A stretch of DNA of 64,000 bases from Antedon mediterranea (Eukaryota; Echinodermata; Crinoidea; Comatulida; Antedonidae), in NCBI RefSeq assembly GCF_964355755.1, contig NC_092678.1, forward strand, positions 11,444,922-11,508,921, read 5' to 3'. Positions 46,401-52,620 of this stretch are shown piece by piece. The notes beneath the pieces are model-generated. The model was not told the DNA's origin and did not search any database. It saw only the letters and a list, made by a program, of their open reading frames with translations. Position numbers and translations under genes: made by a program. Each line of letters opens with the position of its first letter. Positions within the stretch are counted from its first letter, which is position 1.

Positions 46401-49141
46401 GTCAAAATCTTAAAATTTCATCAAATTTTTTTAAACTTTACTAAATTATTGTCAAGATGCTAGTTAACGTAAGTGTAAAATATTAAAATGCTAGGTTGCT
46501 ACGTTTGGCTTCCAGAGGCTGTTAAACTTAATGTAAATTATACACCAAAAATTAACAAAATTGGCCGAAAATCGTTATTTTTCGATTTTCTCGAAAACTA
46601 AGCGATATTTTACCAAACAATCTACACATCAGGTTTACTTACATCAAGGTCTACCAATGTGCAAAATATGAGCCAATTCGAAATTTTGACCCTTGCCACC
46701 TAATGTTTGATTTTTAGTGACTGGCTCTCTTAAGAAGAACATCACATAATACATGGAAGATGCAATAGGAGCATGAAGAAGAATGAAAGATAATAATTAA
46801 TATATTTACGCAACATTTGTAAATAAAATCAACAGTTAACATGTATTAAATGCACCGTAATATATATGTGTCAAACCAAAAATGACAATACATAAATAAA
46901 GTCGATGATTCCGAACCAAATGCCCAAATAATTCTACAGTGAATATAAAACATAAGTTTAGAAAATAAATAACATCCTTACCATGCCATTCCATCAAAAG
47001 GCTAGTTTTGACGATTGCTTTTTAAGATGATCATCTCTCAGTTCTCCCATGCTTTAACATACCTCTCGCTGTGTTTGTTTACCATTGTATACCCACTAAA
47101 AGGTCAAACTGACGGTGACCTCGCGAGCGCGAAACGTGTCTATTGTGTGATGGATGAATCCTTTGTACATTAATTCATTTATTAAGTTTTAGTGGTCTTT
47201 TTCATATAATTAGTACACAAACCACCATACTATTGTGTGTACTGTATGAAGACATATTTGCATAGTGTTCACTTTTTAATTTCCTGTTAGTCAAATTTGT
47301 TTAGCTTCATTTCTACATTGGCAATCATATACAGTACTCTGTAATAATTGTTTACACGCTGTGCTGCTGTCTGGTGATTTAATAGCTTTGTTATCATTTT
47401 ATACAGCTGCAATTAGGATGATGTTGCAACGGTGTGGTTTCTTTGATACTGTTGGTCATGATCATCTTTATGTCACTATTCATGATGCCCTTATACACTC
47501 AATCTCAGGTGATCTACTTGATGTGGTAAGTCAATGCCCTTATACACTCAATCTCAGGTGATCTACTTGATGTGGTAAGTCAATGCCCTTATACACTCAA
47601 TCTCAGGTCATGATCATCTTTATGTCACTATTCATGATGCCCTTATACACTCAATCTCGGGTGATCTACTTGATGTGGTAAGTCAATTCATCTCAAATAG
47701 TATGTACTTTTAGCCATTAGTCTTTACTACTTAACCCCTCTCAAGTGATAAGTTTACTTCCCTCGTAGTCGTCTTCACTGGTAGTAGATGATTAGGCTTG
47801 AGGGAAAGGCGAGGAATATTGCTTATAAGCCTCTCTCAGTTACCATGTCTTATTATTCAAACGGTGTGAATTTTAATAGGTGGTCAAACCAAGCCTCCTT
47901 GTGATTTTGAGAACTAGCATAATCCAAAAGATCATTCCACAAAAGTACAACTCAAAACGAAAAAAGAATTCCTTCTCAAATTTATCCTTGCACGATGACT
48001 TTCCAAAAACAATTCCATCAAAATTAGGCTCTTCAGATTGTGATGATGTTAATAATGCATGGTGATAATTATGATATTAATGATGTTAATAATGATGATG
48101 ATATTGATAATGATAATGATAATGATAGTTATGATATTAATGATGTTGATAATAATGATATTGATAATGATGGTGATAGTTAAGATATTAATGATAATGA
48201 TGATGATATCGATAATGATGGTGATAGTTATGATAATGATAGTGATATTGATCATTATGGTGATAATTATGATGTTGATAATAATGATGGTGGTGATGAT
48301 GTTAATAATGATGGTGTTGATATAGATAATGATGGTGATGATGTTTATAATGATGGTGGTGATATAGATAATGATGGTGGTGATGATGTTAATGTTGATA
48401 ATGGTGTTGATAATGACATGATGATGATAAAAATGATGATGATGTTGCTAATGATGGTGGTGATATAGATAATGATGGTGATGATGTTGATAATGATGGT
48501 GGTGATGATGTTAATAATGATTGTGATGTTAATGTTGATGATGGTGTTGATAATGACATGATGATGATAATAATGATGATGTTGATAATGATGGTGGTGA
48601 TGTAGATAATGATGGTGATGACGTTGATAATAACATGATTATGTTGATAATAACATGATGATTTTGATAATGATATGATGGTGTTGATTATGACATGATG
48701 ATGTTGATTATGACATGATGTTGTTGATTACGATGGTGATAATTATGATGAAAATAATTATAGTGGTAATGACATGATGATATTGATTATGATGGTGATG
48801 GAATTAATAATGATGGTGTTAATTATGATGGTAACAATTTATGGATGTTAATTTTTATTGAATGTTTTTTACTATGTTTTGTGTATGTGCATACAGGGCT
48901 TGTTTTTTTCTATTATTTTATATGGCAATGAAGAGTAATACACATTTTATTCATATAGCTTAATCTTTAATTTTTGTTTAGGAATTTTATAATTACTATT
49001 TCTTGCCAATTTTTTTTTAAATAGATCAGTCAAGATATGAACAAAACTGTTGAAACAGAACTGGTAAACATTTCTCAAATATCAAAGTCAACATCAGAAC
49101 CAACAGCAAATGCAAGAGTAATTGATGAAACTGATGTTTGA
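22097..49141 (+). CDS. SLC26: SLC26 anion transporter (prestin/SLC26A5-A6-like), 15 coding exons
   Basis: A multi-pass plasma-membrane anion exchanger of the SLC26/SulP family. The exons below join in phase to 751 codons, close to the roughly 740-residue length of prestin-like members. N-terminal cytosolic part: residues 1-85. Transmembrane core: about 85-510, with PQGLAYAF (102-109), [20 protein letters not shown] (118-137), [20 protein letters not shown] in exon 4 and SLSRSLIQE (395-403), the region lining the anion site. NST sequon: 165-167. C-terminal STAS domain: about 528-710, split by a charged loop (574-630). It ends in ETDV. The start at 22097 has A at -3 and G at +4. Introns 6 and 13 are swollen by transposons. 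Assignment to SLC26 is firm; the subfamily (A5/A6-like) is inferred. Confidence 0.95.
22407..24077 (+). other. SLC26 intron 1 with repeat elements
   Basis: It holds a repeat from about 22620 to 23310. This begins GAGAGTGCATACCTCCGCC, ends ACCTCCTTGGCGGAGGTAAA, contains (CAGA)n-like runs near 23250, and shares the 23040-23150 block with 58205-58315. A minus-strand LINE C-terminal fragment follows (about 23330-23650), then a GACT microsatellite at 23710-23730. Confidence 0.6.
23330..23650 (-). pseudogene. LINE RT C-terminal fragment
   Basis: Minus-strand reading includes [20 protein letters not shown] and, after shifts, [11 protein letters not shown], the conserved C-terminal region of CR1/L2-like LINE polymerases. 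Several stops make it a relic. Confidence 0.65.
24078..24188 (+). CDS. SLC26: SLC26 exon 2
   Basis: Acceptor after ATTACAG, donor GTAAGT at 24189, phase 1 at both ends. It encodes residues 104-140, with the sulfate-transporter signature-like segment [20 protein letters not shown]. Residue 107 is Tyr in LAYAF, where vertebrate prestin has Phe in LAFAM. Confidence 0.9.
24662..24807 (+). CDS. SLC26: SLC26 exon 3
   Basis: Acceptor TTTTGTTAG, donor GTAAAT at 24808. Encodes [20 protein letters not shown] and an extracellular loop with an N-glycosylation sequon (NST, 165-167), then CFMVGFIQ entering the next helix. It ends in phase 0. Confidence 0.9.
24808..25863 (+). other. SLC26 intron 3
   Basis: Mostly unique AT-rich sequence with one foldback element at 25625-25834, listed separately. 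Confidence 0.5.
25625..25834. repeat. Foldback element with hammerhead-like cores in both arms
   Basis: TTGATAAAAGTTTGCGGTAC on the left matches TACCGCAAACTTTATATCAA on the right, and the inversion continues inward through AGTTCTGAAAAGAACT. In the right arm CTGAGGA (25740-25746), a hairpin (25748-25765) and GAAA (25766-25769) are ordered as in a hammerhead core. The left arm has a diverged inverse copy. A stem III and a cleavage triplet are not clear, so ribozyme activity is not supported. Confidence 0.55.
25864..26028 (+). CDS. SLC26: SLC26 exon 4
   Basis: Acceptor TTTTTCAG, donor GTTTGC at 26029, phase 0 at both ends, 55 codons. It encodes two membrane segments with the highly conserved [20 protein letters not shown] and FKHLFGIEL motifs of prestin-like SLC26 proteins. 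Confidence 0.95.
26443..26595 (+). CDS. SLC26: SLC26 exon 5
   Basis: Acceptor after a long T tract and CAG, donor GTATGT at 26596, 51 codons in phase 0. It covers a membrane helix ([17 protein letters not shown]) and the cytosolic KFPIPMEL segment that precedes the next helix in the family. Confidence 0.9.
26809..27148. mobile_element. TA-flanked MITE (GGGAGTTTTCGCAAC termini)
   Basis: It starts GGGAGTTTTCGCAACCTT and ends in the inverse GGTTGCGAAAACTCCC, with TA immediately outside both ends. The interior holds repeated CATATTCGTAA-type motifs. 340 bp, no coding capacity. TA flanks and short inverted ends suggest a Tc1/mariner-type non-autonomous element. It lies in SLC26 intron 5 and is related to 43462-43849. 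Confidence 0.75.
27467..27549 (+). CDS. SLC26: SLC26 exon 6
   Basis: Acceptor after T-rich TTTTAG, donor GTAAAT at 27550, ending in phase 2. Encodes [20 protein letters not shown] and GTIPTG. The following intron runs about 8 kb to 35523 and is filled with repeats. Confidence 0.9.
27655..27934. repeat. 70-bp minisatellite, four copies
   Basis: Exact 70-bp period. Each unit contains CCTAGGCCTGAGGCCTACTA, CATCCCTAGGT and GACGACCAGGGCCAAAGACA. It lies about 100 bp into SLC26 intron 6. The open frames through it are not meaningful. Confidence 0.9.
27980..28090. repeat. Short GGCC-phased array, left block
   Basis: About five degenerate units of the TTGGGCCCGATAGTCTTAA type. A matching block in the same orientation lies at 34448-34605, after the LINE and foldback insertions, so one array may have been split by later insertions. 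Confidence 0.55.
28290..28425 (-). repeat. LINE-like 3' tail with ATA repeat
   Basis: An (ATA)n run followed by ACAACTTTATTTAAAAACGG resembles the inverse of an L2/CR1-like 3' end with an ATT microsatellite tail. No coding part is retained. Confidence 0.35.
28431..29163. mobile_element. Foldback element with GGCC-phased subterminal repeats
   Basis: The left arm (28431-28580) has AAGTCAACTCGGCCTC-type units followed by TATGGAACGCAAAAAGTGCT. The right arm (28988-29163) is the inverse, with GGCCGACTTGACTTGG repeated four times and GCACTTTTTGCGTTCCATAG. The interior is AT-rich with no frame. The structure fits a foldback DNA element. Confidence 0.75.
29255..31139 (-). pseudogene. LINE ORF2 reverse transcriptase and C-terminal region
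   Basis: On the minus strand 31139-30396 encodes the RT fingers, with [17 protein letters not shown] and [16 protein letters not shown]. 30331-30005 encodes the palm, with [39 protein letters not shown] and the catalytic [10 protein letters not shown]. 29777-29568 and 29485-29255 give the C-terminal part ([29 protein letters not shown]). Frameshifts separate the four blocks. The conserved catalytic YADD is retained, but the chain is broken. Confidence 0.85.
31245..32251 (-). pseudogene. LINE ORF2 endonuclease domain
   Basis: An apurinic-type endonuclease. 32251-31670 has [43 protein letters not shown] and AWYRPPNS. After a frameshift near 31690, 31718-31245 has [28 protein letters not shown] and [10 protein letters not shown], the acidic and SDH catalytic motifs. 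All main active-site blocks are recognisable but split between two frames. Confidence 0.85.
32285..33571 (-). pseudogene. LINE ORF1 (coiled coil, SGNH-like esterase, zinc knuckles)
   Basis: One continuous minus-strand frame of about 428 codons, broken by a single in-frame TAA at 32921-32923. The first part has a coiled-coil stretch ([20 protein letters not shown] and following). The middle has SGNH-hydrolase-like blocks: LVIGDSML, then after the stop IIIHAGTND, and [10 protein letters not shown] where the family usually has an Asp before the LH. The end has two CCHC knuckles ([14 protein letters not shown] and [14 protein letters not shown]). Such esterase-type ORF1 proteins are known from CR1-like LINEs. 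Confidence 0.85.
33721..34447. other. Probable LINE 5' region and spacer
   Basis: Upstream (minus sense) of LINE ORF1. Non-coding, with no recognised motif. It probably includes the LINE 5' untranslated region. Confidence 0.35.
34448..34605. repeat. Short GGCC-phased array, right block
   Basis: Units such as GGGCCCAATCGTCTAATTAT and TTGGCCCAAATGTC, in the same orientation as 27980-28090. The 6.4 kb between the two blocks is accounted for by the foldback element and the LINE. Confidence 0.5.
34606..35523 (+). other. 3' part of SLC26 intron 6
   Basis: AT-rich. It includes a partial direct repeat near 35330-35400 (TTTATTGAGGTTACAAA twice). No gene is seen. Confidence 0.4.
35524..35671 (+). CDS. 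SLC26: SLC26 exon 7
   Basis: Acceptor TTTTATTAG, donor GTTAGA at 35672. Completes the Gly codon begun in exon 6 and encodes [20 protein letters not shown], a membrane helix ([18 protein letters not shown]) and [11 protein letters not shown], matching the conserved NQE junction of the family. Confidence 0.95.
35983..36339. mobile_element. MITE with TTAAAGATGTATTGTCCC termini
   Basis: Perfect inverted ends TTAAAGATGTATTGTCCC and GGGACAATACATCTTTAA. The flanking octamers are GGCATTTA and TGCATTTA, matching at seven of eight positions, consistent with an 8-bp target duplication. 357 bp, non-coding, in SLC26 intron 7. A relative lies at 51754-52308. Confidence 0.8.
36484..36597 (+). CDS. SLC26: SLC26 exon 8
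   Basis: Acceptor TTCTGTAG, donor GTGCGA at 36598, 38 codons in phase 0. It encodes residues 373-410 with [17 protein letters not shown]. The SLSRS segment corresponds to the anion-binding half-helix of SLC26/prestin structures, with the conserved Ser-Arg pair present. Confidence 0.95.
36620..36915. repeat. 36-bp minisatellite, about eight copies
   Basis: Tandem 36-bp units containing CACCATGTTTAGGGCCATGT and AAGGCCTGTATAAC. The array begins only about 20 bp after the exon 8 donor. Confidence 0.9.
37085..37195 (+). repeat. SINE core fragment related to 44093-44200
   Basis: CCATGGTTCT, TAAACTGTAGGCC, GTGTGCACTTTAAAGAA and ATACATCTTTTAAGAC occur in the same order as in the SINE body after the tRNA head at 44010. 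It lacks the head and tail. Confidence 0.6.
37277..37354 (+). CDS. SLC26: SLC26 exon 9
   Basis: Acceptor after a T run and TTTTAG, donor GTACGT at 37355, 26 codons. Encodes [20 protein letters not shown] and FESLPN, one membrane helix, continuing the SGGKTQ-LAG junction conserved in SLC26. Confidence 0.95.
37530..37601 (+). tRNA. tRNA-Glu-like sequence, apparent anticodon ATC
   Basis: A 7-bp acceptor stem (GCCCCAG with TTGGGGC, last pair G-T), a normal D arm (TGGTCTAATGGTTAGGA) and a perfect T stem (CCGAG/CTCGG around TTCGAGT) are followed by a T run for Pol III termination. The body resembles tRNA-Glu. The anticodon stem has mismatches at both ends and the loop ATATCAA would place ATC at the anticodon. 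It is probably a pseudogene or SINE head. It lies in SLC26 intron 9, sense orientation. Confidence 0.65.
37912..38124. repeat. Tandem duplication of a ~104-bp unit
   Basis: CTTAAAGCTCAGGTACAGG at 37912 recurs at 38016, and the following roughly 85 bases are nearly identical, including AATATAATATTTGGTTAATT. A recent local duplication in SLC26 intron 9. Confidence 0.85.
38168..38222 (+). repeat. Truncated 55-bp copy of the 7731 repeat
   Basis: Starts GGAAGACTTTTTTTCAGTAG and stops after ATAACATGTCTGG, where a LINE tail begins at about 38225. Confidence 0.75.
38225..38480 (+). mobile_element. LINE C-terminal fragment with ATT tail
   Basis: The + strand reads [20 protein letters not shown] followed by [13 protein letters not shown] and a stop, then TAAAGCGCATTGAAGC and a (TTA)n tail near 38465. 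This is the 3' end of an L2/CR1-like LINE, 5'-truncated. Confidence 0.8.
38500..39540 (-). repeat. Long dispersed repeat (family of 11990 and 16130)
   Basis: The longest copy of a family. Its complement matches 16130-16345 and both parts of 11990-12560. On the minus strand it begins TCTATATATAAATATAAA near 39530. No frame is retained. A rolling-circle (Helitron-like) origin is possible but unproven. Confidence 0.6.
39558..40005 (+). repeat. Dispersed ~450-bp repeat, copy 2
   Basis: Nearly identical to 7731-8182 over its whole length, including TGACTCCCTAGAAGGTGAAA and CCCGCACCTGGCCTTTAA. Confidence 0.8.
40492..40587 (+). CDS. SLC26: SLC26 exon 10
   Basis: Acceptor TTTTGTTGCAG, donor GTAAGT at 40588, 32 codons. 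Encodes [20 protein letters not shown] and [12 protein letters not shown], aligned with the VNLKGMF-FxDLxxFW segment of prestin-like proteins. Confidence 0.95.
40918..41094 (+). CDS. SLC26: SLC26 exon 11
   Basis: Acceptor AAATACAG, donor GTAAGT at 41095, 59 codons. Last membrane helices ([29 protein letters not shown]) and the linker [20 protein letters not shown] leading into the STAS domain. Confidence 0.95.
41280..41486 (+). CDS. SLC26: SLC26 exon 12 (STAS start)
   Basis: Acceptor TTCAATAG, donor GTAAGT at 41487, 69 codons. Contains the first STAS strand [20 protein letters not shown] and the start of the intervening loop, which here is strongly basic ([20 protein letters not shown]). Confidence 0.95.
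41678..41909 (+). CDS. SLC26: SLC26 exon 13 (STAS core)
   Basis: Acceptor TGCTGTAG, donor GTAAAA at 41910, ending in phase 1. An acidic/Ser-rich loop comes first, then [20 protein letters not shown] (634-653) and VVLANCK, the conserved second half of the STAS fold. The next intron, 5.5 kb, is almost all one inverted-repeat element. Confidence 0.95.
42169..42356 (+). CDS. Possible first exon of an element-borne gene
   Basis: An ATG with G at -3 and +4 opens [20 protein letters not shown], rich in Cys, then [21 protein letters not shown] consensus donor GGTACGT follows at 42357. No downstream exon could be paired with it and the product is not recognised. It lies in the outer left arm of the inverted-repeat element and has no equivalent frame in the right arm. 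Confidence 0.35.
43248..43423. mobile_element. Miniature inverted-repeat element, nested
   Basis: TTTCCACTAGG at the left and CCTAGTGGAAA at the right. The interior has an ATT run and CGCGCATGCGCA. 176 bp, nested in the 5-kb element. Confidence 0.65.
43462..43849. mobile_element. TA-flanked MITE (GGGAGTATTCGCAC termini), nested
   Basis: The left end is GGGAGTATTCGCACAAGCAT; the right end is the inverse form ATGTGCTCGTGCGAAATTTCC, with some mismatches. TA is present outside both ends. It is related to 26809-27148 at the termini and to 10908-11112 in the interior. Confidence 0.7.
44010..44362 (+). mobile_element. SINE with class II tRNA (Leu/Ser-like) head
   Basis: The head 44010-44092 has a perfect 7-bp acceptor pairing (GAGTGAG/CTCGCTC), an A box TGGCCGAGCGG and a B box GGTTCGAGGCT, as in tRNA-Leu or tRNA-Ser, with a degenerate anticodon region. 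The body follows, and the 3' end is an (AAATA)n-like tail. The body core is shared with 37085-37195. It is a Pol III retroposon nested in the 5-kb element. Confidence 0.8.
44538..45751 (-). pseudogene. Broken gene for C2H2-finger / GWALK / acidic-tail protein
   Basis: Minus strand. The first block (45751-45455) has [20 protein letters not shown] and [21 protein letters not shown] second frame has [21 protein letters not shown] third region near 45190-45120 has a C2H2-like finger (C-x4-C-x12-H-x5-H, ending [10 protein letters not shown]). This is followed by [11 protein letters not shown] near 44950, then [20 protein letters not shown] and the frame 44729-44538 ([20 protein letters not shown]). 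The blocks lie in different frames, so it is dead. I recognise the architecture from multicopy uncharacterised proteins of marine invertebrates. Function unknown. Confidence 0.6.
47407..47525 (+). CDS. SLC26: SLC26 exon 14 (STAS end)
   Basis: Acceptor TTTATACAG, donor GTAAGT at 47526, ending in phase 0. Encodes [39 protein letters not shown], the last helix and strand of STAS. Its 3' end and donor are duplicated downstream (47535-47677), but only the first donor keeps the frame open into exon 15. Confidence 0.9.
47485..47690 (+). repeat. Tandem duplication of exon 14 end with its splice donor
   Basis: A 49-bp unit from TGCCCTTATACACTCAATCT to GTGGTAAGTCAA occurs at 47486 and 47535 and starts again at 47584. 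From there a longer exon copy (CATGATCATCTTTATGTCAC) runs to a third donor at 47678. The extra donors at 47575 and 47678 would lead to frameshift or stop. Confidence 0.9.
48035..48840. repeat. GAT/AAT-rich microsatellite array
   Basis: About 800 bp of imperfect (GAT)n and (GATAAT)n repeats with interspersed ACATGATGATGTTGAT motifs, in SLC26 intron 14. It generates spurious long frames on both strands. Confidence 0.9.
49025..49141 (+). CDS. SLC26: SLC26 exon 15 (C terminus and stop)
   Basis: Acceptor TTTAAATAG, 38 codons and a TGA. Encodes a Ser/Thr-rich cytosolic tail ending VIDETDV. The final T-x-V fits a class I PDZ-binding motif, a feature of several epithelial SLC26 members. Confidence 0.9.
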   Translation: MSQDMNKTVETELVNISQISKSTSEPTANARVIDETDV

Positions 49142-49545
49142 TTATCTGATTGTTGTCAAATTTCAATCATCTCTAAAATGTTTGATTTCACTTCAAGAAT
49201 ACCAATAAAAAATGATTTTAACAGAAATGAATTAAAATGAGTGCATACGTTTTAAAATGCCAATTATAAAATGATAGTCATTGTTTTTATGCAAATAATT
49301 TTAATTACATAGTTTTATTATTTATATTATGACTTTTTCCACAAAATGCATATTATAAAATTAAAATATGATAGTTTTAGAATATATATTTTATGTTGTA
49401 TGGTGTAATTTTATTTTAGGTATTTATGTGTAGACTAGAATAGAATTAATGTTATAGCTTATTTAACAGTAAATCAATTTTAGTAAATATTATAATTAAA
49501 ATATAATCATTGGAAAATAAACTCCTAATAAACCCCTATTTACAA
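49142..49545 (+). other. SLC26 3' untranslated region
   Basis: AT-rich sequence after the stop. It runs to two AATAAA signals at 49516-49521 and 49527-49532; cleavage would be expected 10-30 bp later. Confidence 0.6.
49516..49532 (+). terminator. Candidate poly(A) signals of SLC26 gene
   Basis: AATAAA occurs at 49516 and again at 49527, about 380 bp after the stop codon and on the coding strand. These are the nearest clustered signals. Confidence 0.5.
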
Positions 49546-50640
49546 CTCACCTTTGCCTCGTTAAAAATAGAGCAGTAAATTGTTCAACTCATGAAATATT
49601 CTCACCATCCAACTCATAAACATTCATTATTTGACATGATTTGTAAAACCTCCCTATATTTCATTATTCCAAGTTAGGAGGTCTGCAATATAAAGTTATG
49701 CAGTTTCTTTCATCAAATGTCGCCAATGTATCAATTATGTAATAATAGATCTCAAACATTCATTAAGCCCAATGACCTTCTTTACCCTGTCTTCCATTCT
49801 GTTCATCAGTGGTGCCATTTAAAACGACAAATAAAAACTATATTGACAAGGAGATTTATTTAAAAGAAATTATATGTTTGAATTTTAAAAAGTAAATTGT
49901 GAATACTTATGAGTTTCTTTTAAATATAGTTTGATACGAATTAAATGTGATCTGTACATAGAACAAAAAATATGGCAAAAGTTATTTGTATTACGATACA
50001 AATATTATATTAAAAGTGTATATTAAGAAAATATATATTGTATACTTAGATAAATAGATTCAGTAGTTAAAATGTTATTTGCACACTACAGACTGTTTCA
50101 TGAAGTTGATAGAAATCGCTCTTCAATCATCGGGAGCCTACCATCAAGTCAAAAAGAAAGAAGAAACAAGAATAAAGTTAGATGTGTACACCATGAAAGA
50201 TTTTTAAAAACCCTAAGAAATCAAATGTTGCTTGTTAATTTGGCATTGTCTAACAAGGTTGTCTTGTTACATTATACTCATCATCTTATGACTATGTTCA
50301 TTATTTTGTAATTCTGCCGCGATAATTATGAGCAATTGTTCGTTAATATTTGTTCTTTATGCGAGTGTGGATAATTTTTAGCCGCTATTGCTACTTCAAA
50401 AAATACAAATACAGTACTCTATTAGAGTATTACAAAAGTGTATGTATTTTTGTATGGTTAAGTGTAATTTTTGGAGGTAAATGCCACCACCTATATTCTG
50501 TACATTGTTGTGTTTTCGCAAGGACTCCTTTATTACACTTACTTAGTATAAAGTACAAAATGCCGTCAGATGGAACAAACACTGACCAAAATACATCAGT
50601 AGCAGTTCGAATTGATAAATTGATTGAAATAAATCGAAAA
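49546..50640. other. Intergenic stretch, no gene recognised
   Basis: AT-rich. Frames at 50072-50311 and 50350-50658 have no recognisable domain. Confidence 0.4.
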
Positions 50641-50644
50641 GTCG

Positions 50645-51060
50645 GTTTATTAATTTGAAATAACGAATTAATAATTCAAAATAACGAATTGATAATTTCG
50701 ACTTTTTAATTTGTTATTTCGAATTCGTACGAACGCCCTATTAGGGCCAAACAAAATATATATTACTTTCAGAATTAAATTCGAAATAACGAATCAATAA
50801 TTCGAAATTTTATATTAATTAAGTAATTCGAAATAACCAAATAATAATTTGAAATTTCGAATTACTTAATTCAAAACAACGAATTTATAATTTAAAATAA
50901 CGAAATAAAATGTCGAAATTATGAATTATTAATTCGAAAAAACGAATTAACAATTATAACGAATTAATAATTCGAAAAAACGAATTAATATATTTTCATA
51001 ATGATAAAACTATAATAATTCGACATTAACGAATTAATAATTCGAAATAATTAGAATTTA
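50645..51060. repeat. AT-rich palindromic array (TTCGAAATAACGAATTAATA type)
   Basis: Many imperfect copies, in both orientations, of TTCGAAATAACGAATTAATA. A related segment with the same unit and the same ATATATTACTTTC-type flank lies at 56905-57150. Confidence 0.75.
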
Positions 51061-51204
51061 AACATATACTATGTTACATTCTAACCGGCCCAATCACTAT
51101 CATCGGTAGATACATCATATTTTTTATTTGTAAGGGATAAATCCGAAACAACATCATAACACGTATTTGAACTCGATAACTTGGCATCGGTAGACGAACA
51201 TAAT

Positions 51205-51575
51205 TGAAGATTCATTGACATAATTATATGTTTTTTGTTTGTTTTACCGATACATTCACATTTAATGCTAAATGTAAATAAACGAAACGATATTGTAGAT
51301 ACAGAAACAAAATGGTAACAGATTCATTGACATAAATATGTTTATTTGTTTTAATGATTACTCATACCTGATACATTTACATTTAATGTTAAATGTAATA
51401 ACTAAATAAAACGATTGTAGATGCACAGAAACAAAATGGTAACATTCATTGACGTAATTATATGTATGTTTGTTTTACTGATCACCTGATACATTTAATG
51501 TTAAATGTAAATGAAACGATTTAATACAGAAACAAAATGGATTGACGACATACTAATTATATGTATTTTTGATTT
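51205..51575 (+). repeat. Tandem ~115-bp repeat, about three copies
   Basis: Units run from ATTCATTGACATAATTATAT through CATTTAATGTTAAATGTA to ACAGAAACAAAATGG. A further isolated copy is at 52858-52950. Confidence 0.7.
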
Positions 51576-51624
51576 ACGACTGGCTATAGTTGGACAAACA
51601 ACGATTCTTCTCTGTTTTTTTCTT

Positions 51625-52620
51625 AGATTATTCGATTTACCGATTACCGTGGCAACAATTTTCTTGAACTAAACATAAATAAAACGAAAGAAATAAGATA
51701 AGGATTGATTTTCGAAAAACATAATTGGTCTGACAGTATGGACTCGGTATACATTAAAGATGTATTGTCCCTTGAAACACAAAAAAATGAAGGTCGAAAT
51801 ATTCTAAATTTAAAGTGGCCATATCAAAGTAATATTAAAGTTATTCACTTTTAGTCGAAAATTTGAGCCAAAAACAACAAGTTTACGTAATTAACAGGTA
51901 AATTAGTTTGATTACATTTCATCTGGAAAATCGTCACGAGCGAAAGTAAACAAAGATTTCAAACCATGAGTACGCATTATGCATATGCTAAATTAGGATT
52001 GTTTACAACTCGTCACGGTTAAGAAGGTATTTTCACACAGATCAAGAGTAAGTTTTATGATTATGCATACATAGTAGCCAAACAAGCGCGTTTCATTATG
52101 GGATATGTTTTGATTGAAAACTTTGACTGGAAGTCAAAGTTATTTTTTAAACAAAAAAACGTCTGTATTTCAGTTAAATTTTTTTTTTTTCGAAAAATTG
52201 TTGGTGATAGTTAATAACTATTATGATACTTCAAAATGACCCACCTTTTTTCGAAATCTTTTATTTTTTATTTTTTTGGAATTAGTCAAAGGGACAATAC
52301 ATCTTTAAATAAAGGAGAGCAAGTAGAGATTGTTAACAATTATAAGTATCTGGGAGTATAGATAAGAAGTTAAATACAAGGCTCGTTTGTTTGGGGGCAA
52401 AGCAGGATATTTGTACAGTACTATAGAATGTTTTTACTAATCAGTGATGTTTTATTTGGGGATGTTATGTTATGTTATTATTTATGGTCTGGGAATTATC
52501 AGTAAGGGCATGTAAGGTGGGATAAAGATCGAATTAAGAAGGTGCTGGGTAGTAATTGGTTTGTCTGCTTGACTCATTCTACAGCGAACGGTTTGCCGAT
52601 GCTATATTTCATTCTGTACT
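51625..52620 (+). pseudogene. LINE RT C-terminal relic split by a MITE
   Basis: The + strand reads NNFLELNINKTKEI near 51645-51690 and, after the 51754-52308 insertion, GEQVEIVNNYKYLGV near 52315-52355. These are adjacent blocks of the connection domain in Jockey/CR1/RTE-like LINEs. Later sequence to about 52620 gives broken fragments (YYRMFLLISDVLFGDVMLC). Confidence 0.7.
51754..52308. mobile_element. MITE with TTAAAGATGTATTGTCCC termini, copy 2
   Basis: The same inverted ends as 35983-36339, with an interior of about 520 bp. Inserted between two blocks of a LINE RT relic. No exact target duplication could be confirmed here. Confidence 0.75.

Larger units (their letters stand above)
42065..47152. 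mobile_element. 5.1-kb inverted-repeat element in SLC26 intron 13
   Basis: The outer ends are inverted: CACAATAGACACGTTTC at 42069 against GAAACGTGTCTATTGTG ending at 47149. Inside, about 635 bp at 42464-43097 is repeated in inverse at 46090-46724 with high similarity (AATTTCGAATTGGCTCATAT and its complement). The centre holds two MITEs, a SINE and a broken minus-strand gene (44538-45751), and the left arm holds a possible short exon (42169-42356). No clear target duplication was found. It looks like a large foldback DNA transposon. The superfamily could not be assigned. Confidence 0.7.

Noticed and set aside
47526-47677. Extra exon 14 copies as true coding exons
   Set aside because: Using either downstream donor shifts the frame or meets a stop before exon 15.
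48049-48325. Ile/Met-rich frames on both strands
   Set aside because: They are translations of the GAT/AAT microsatellite.
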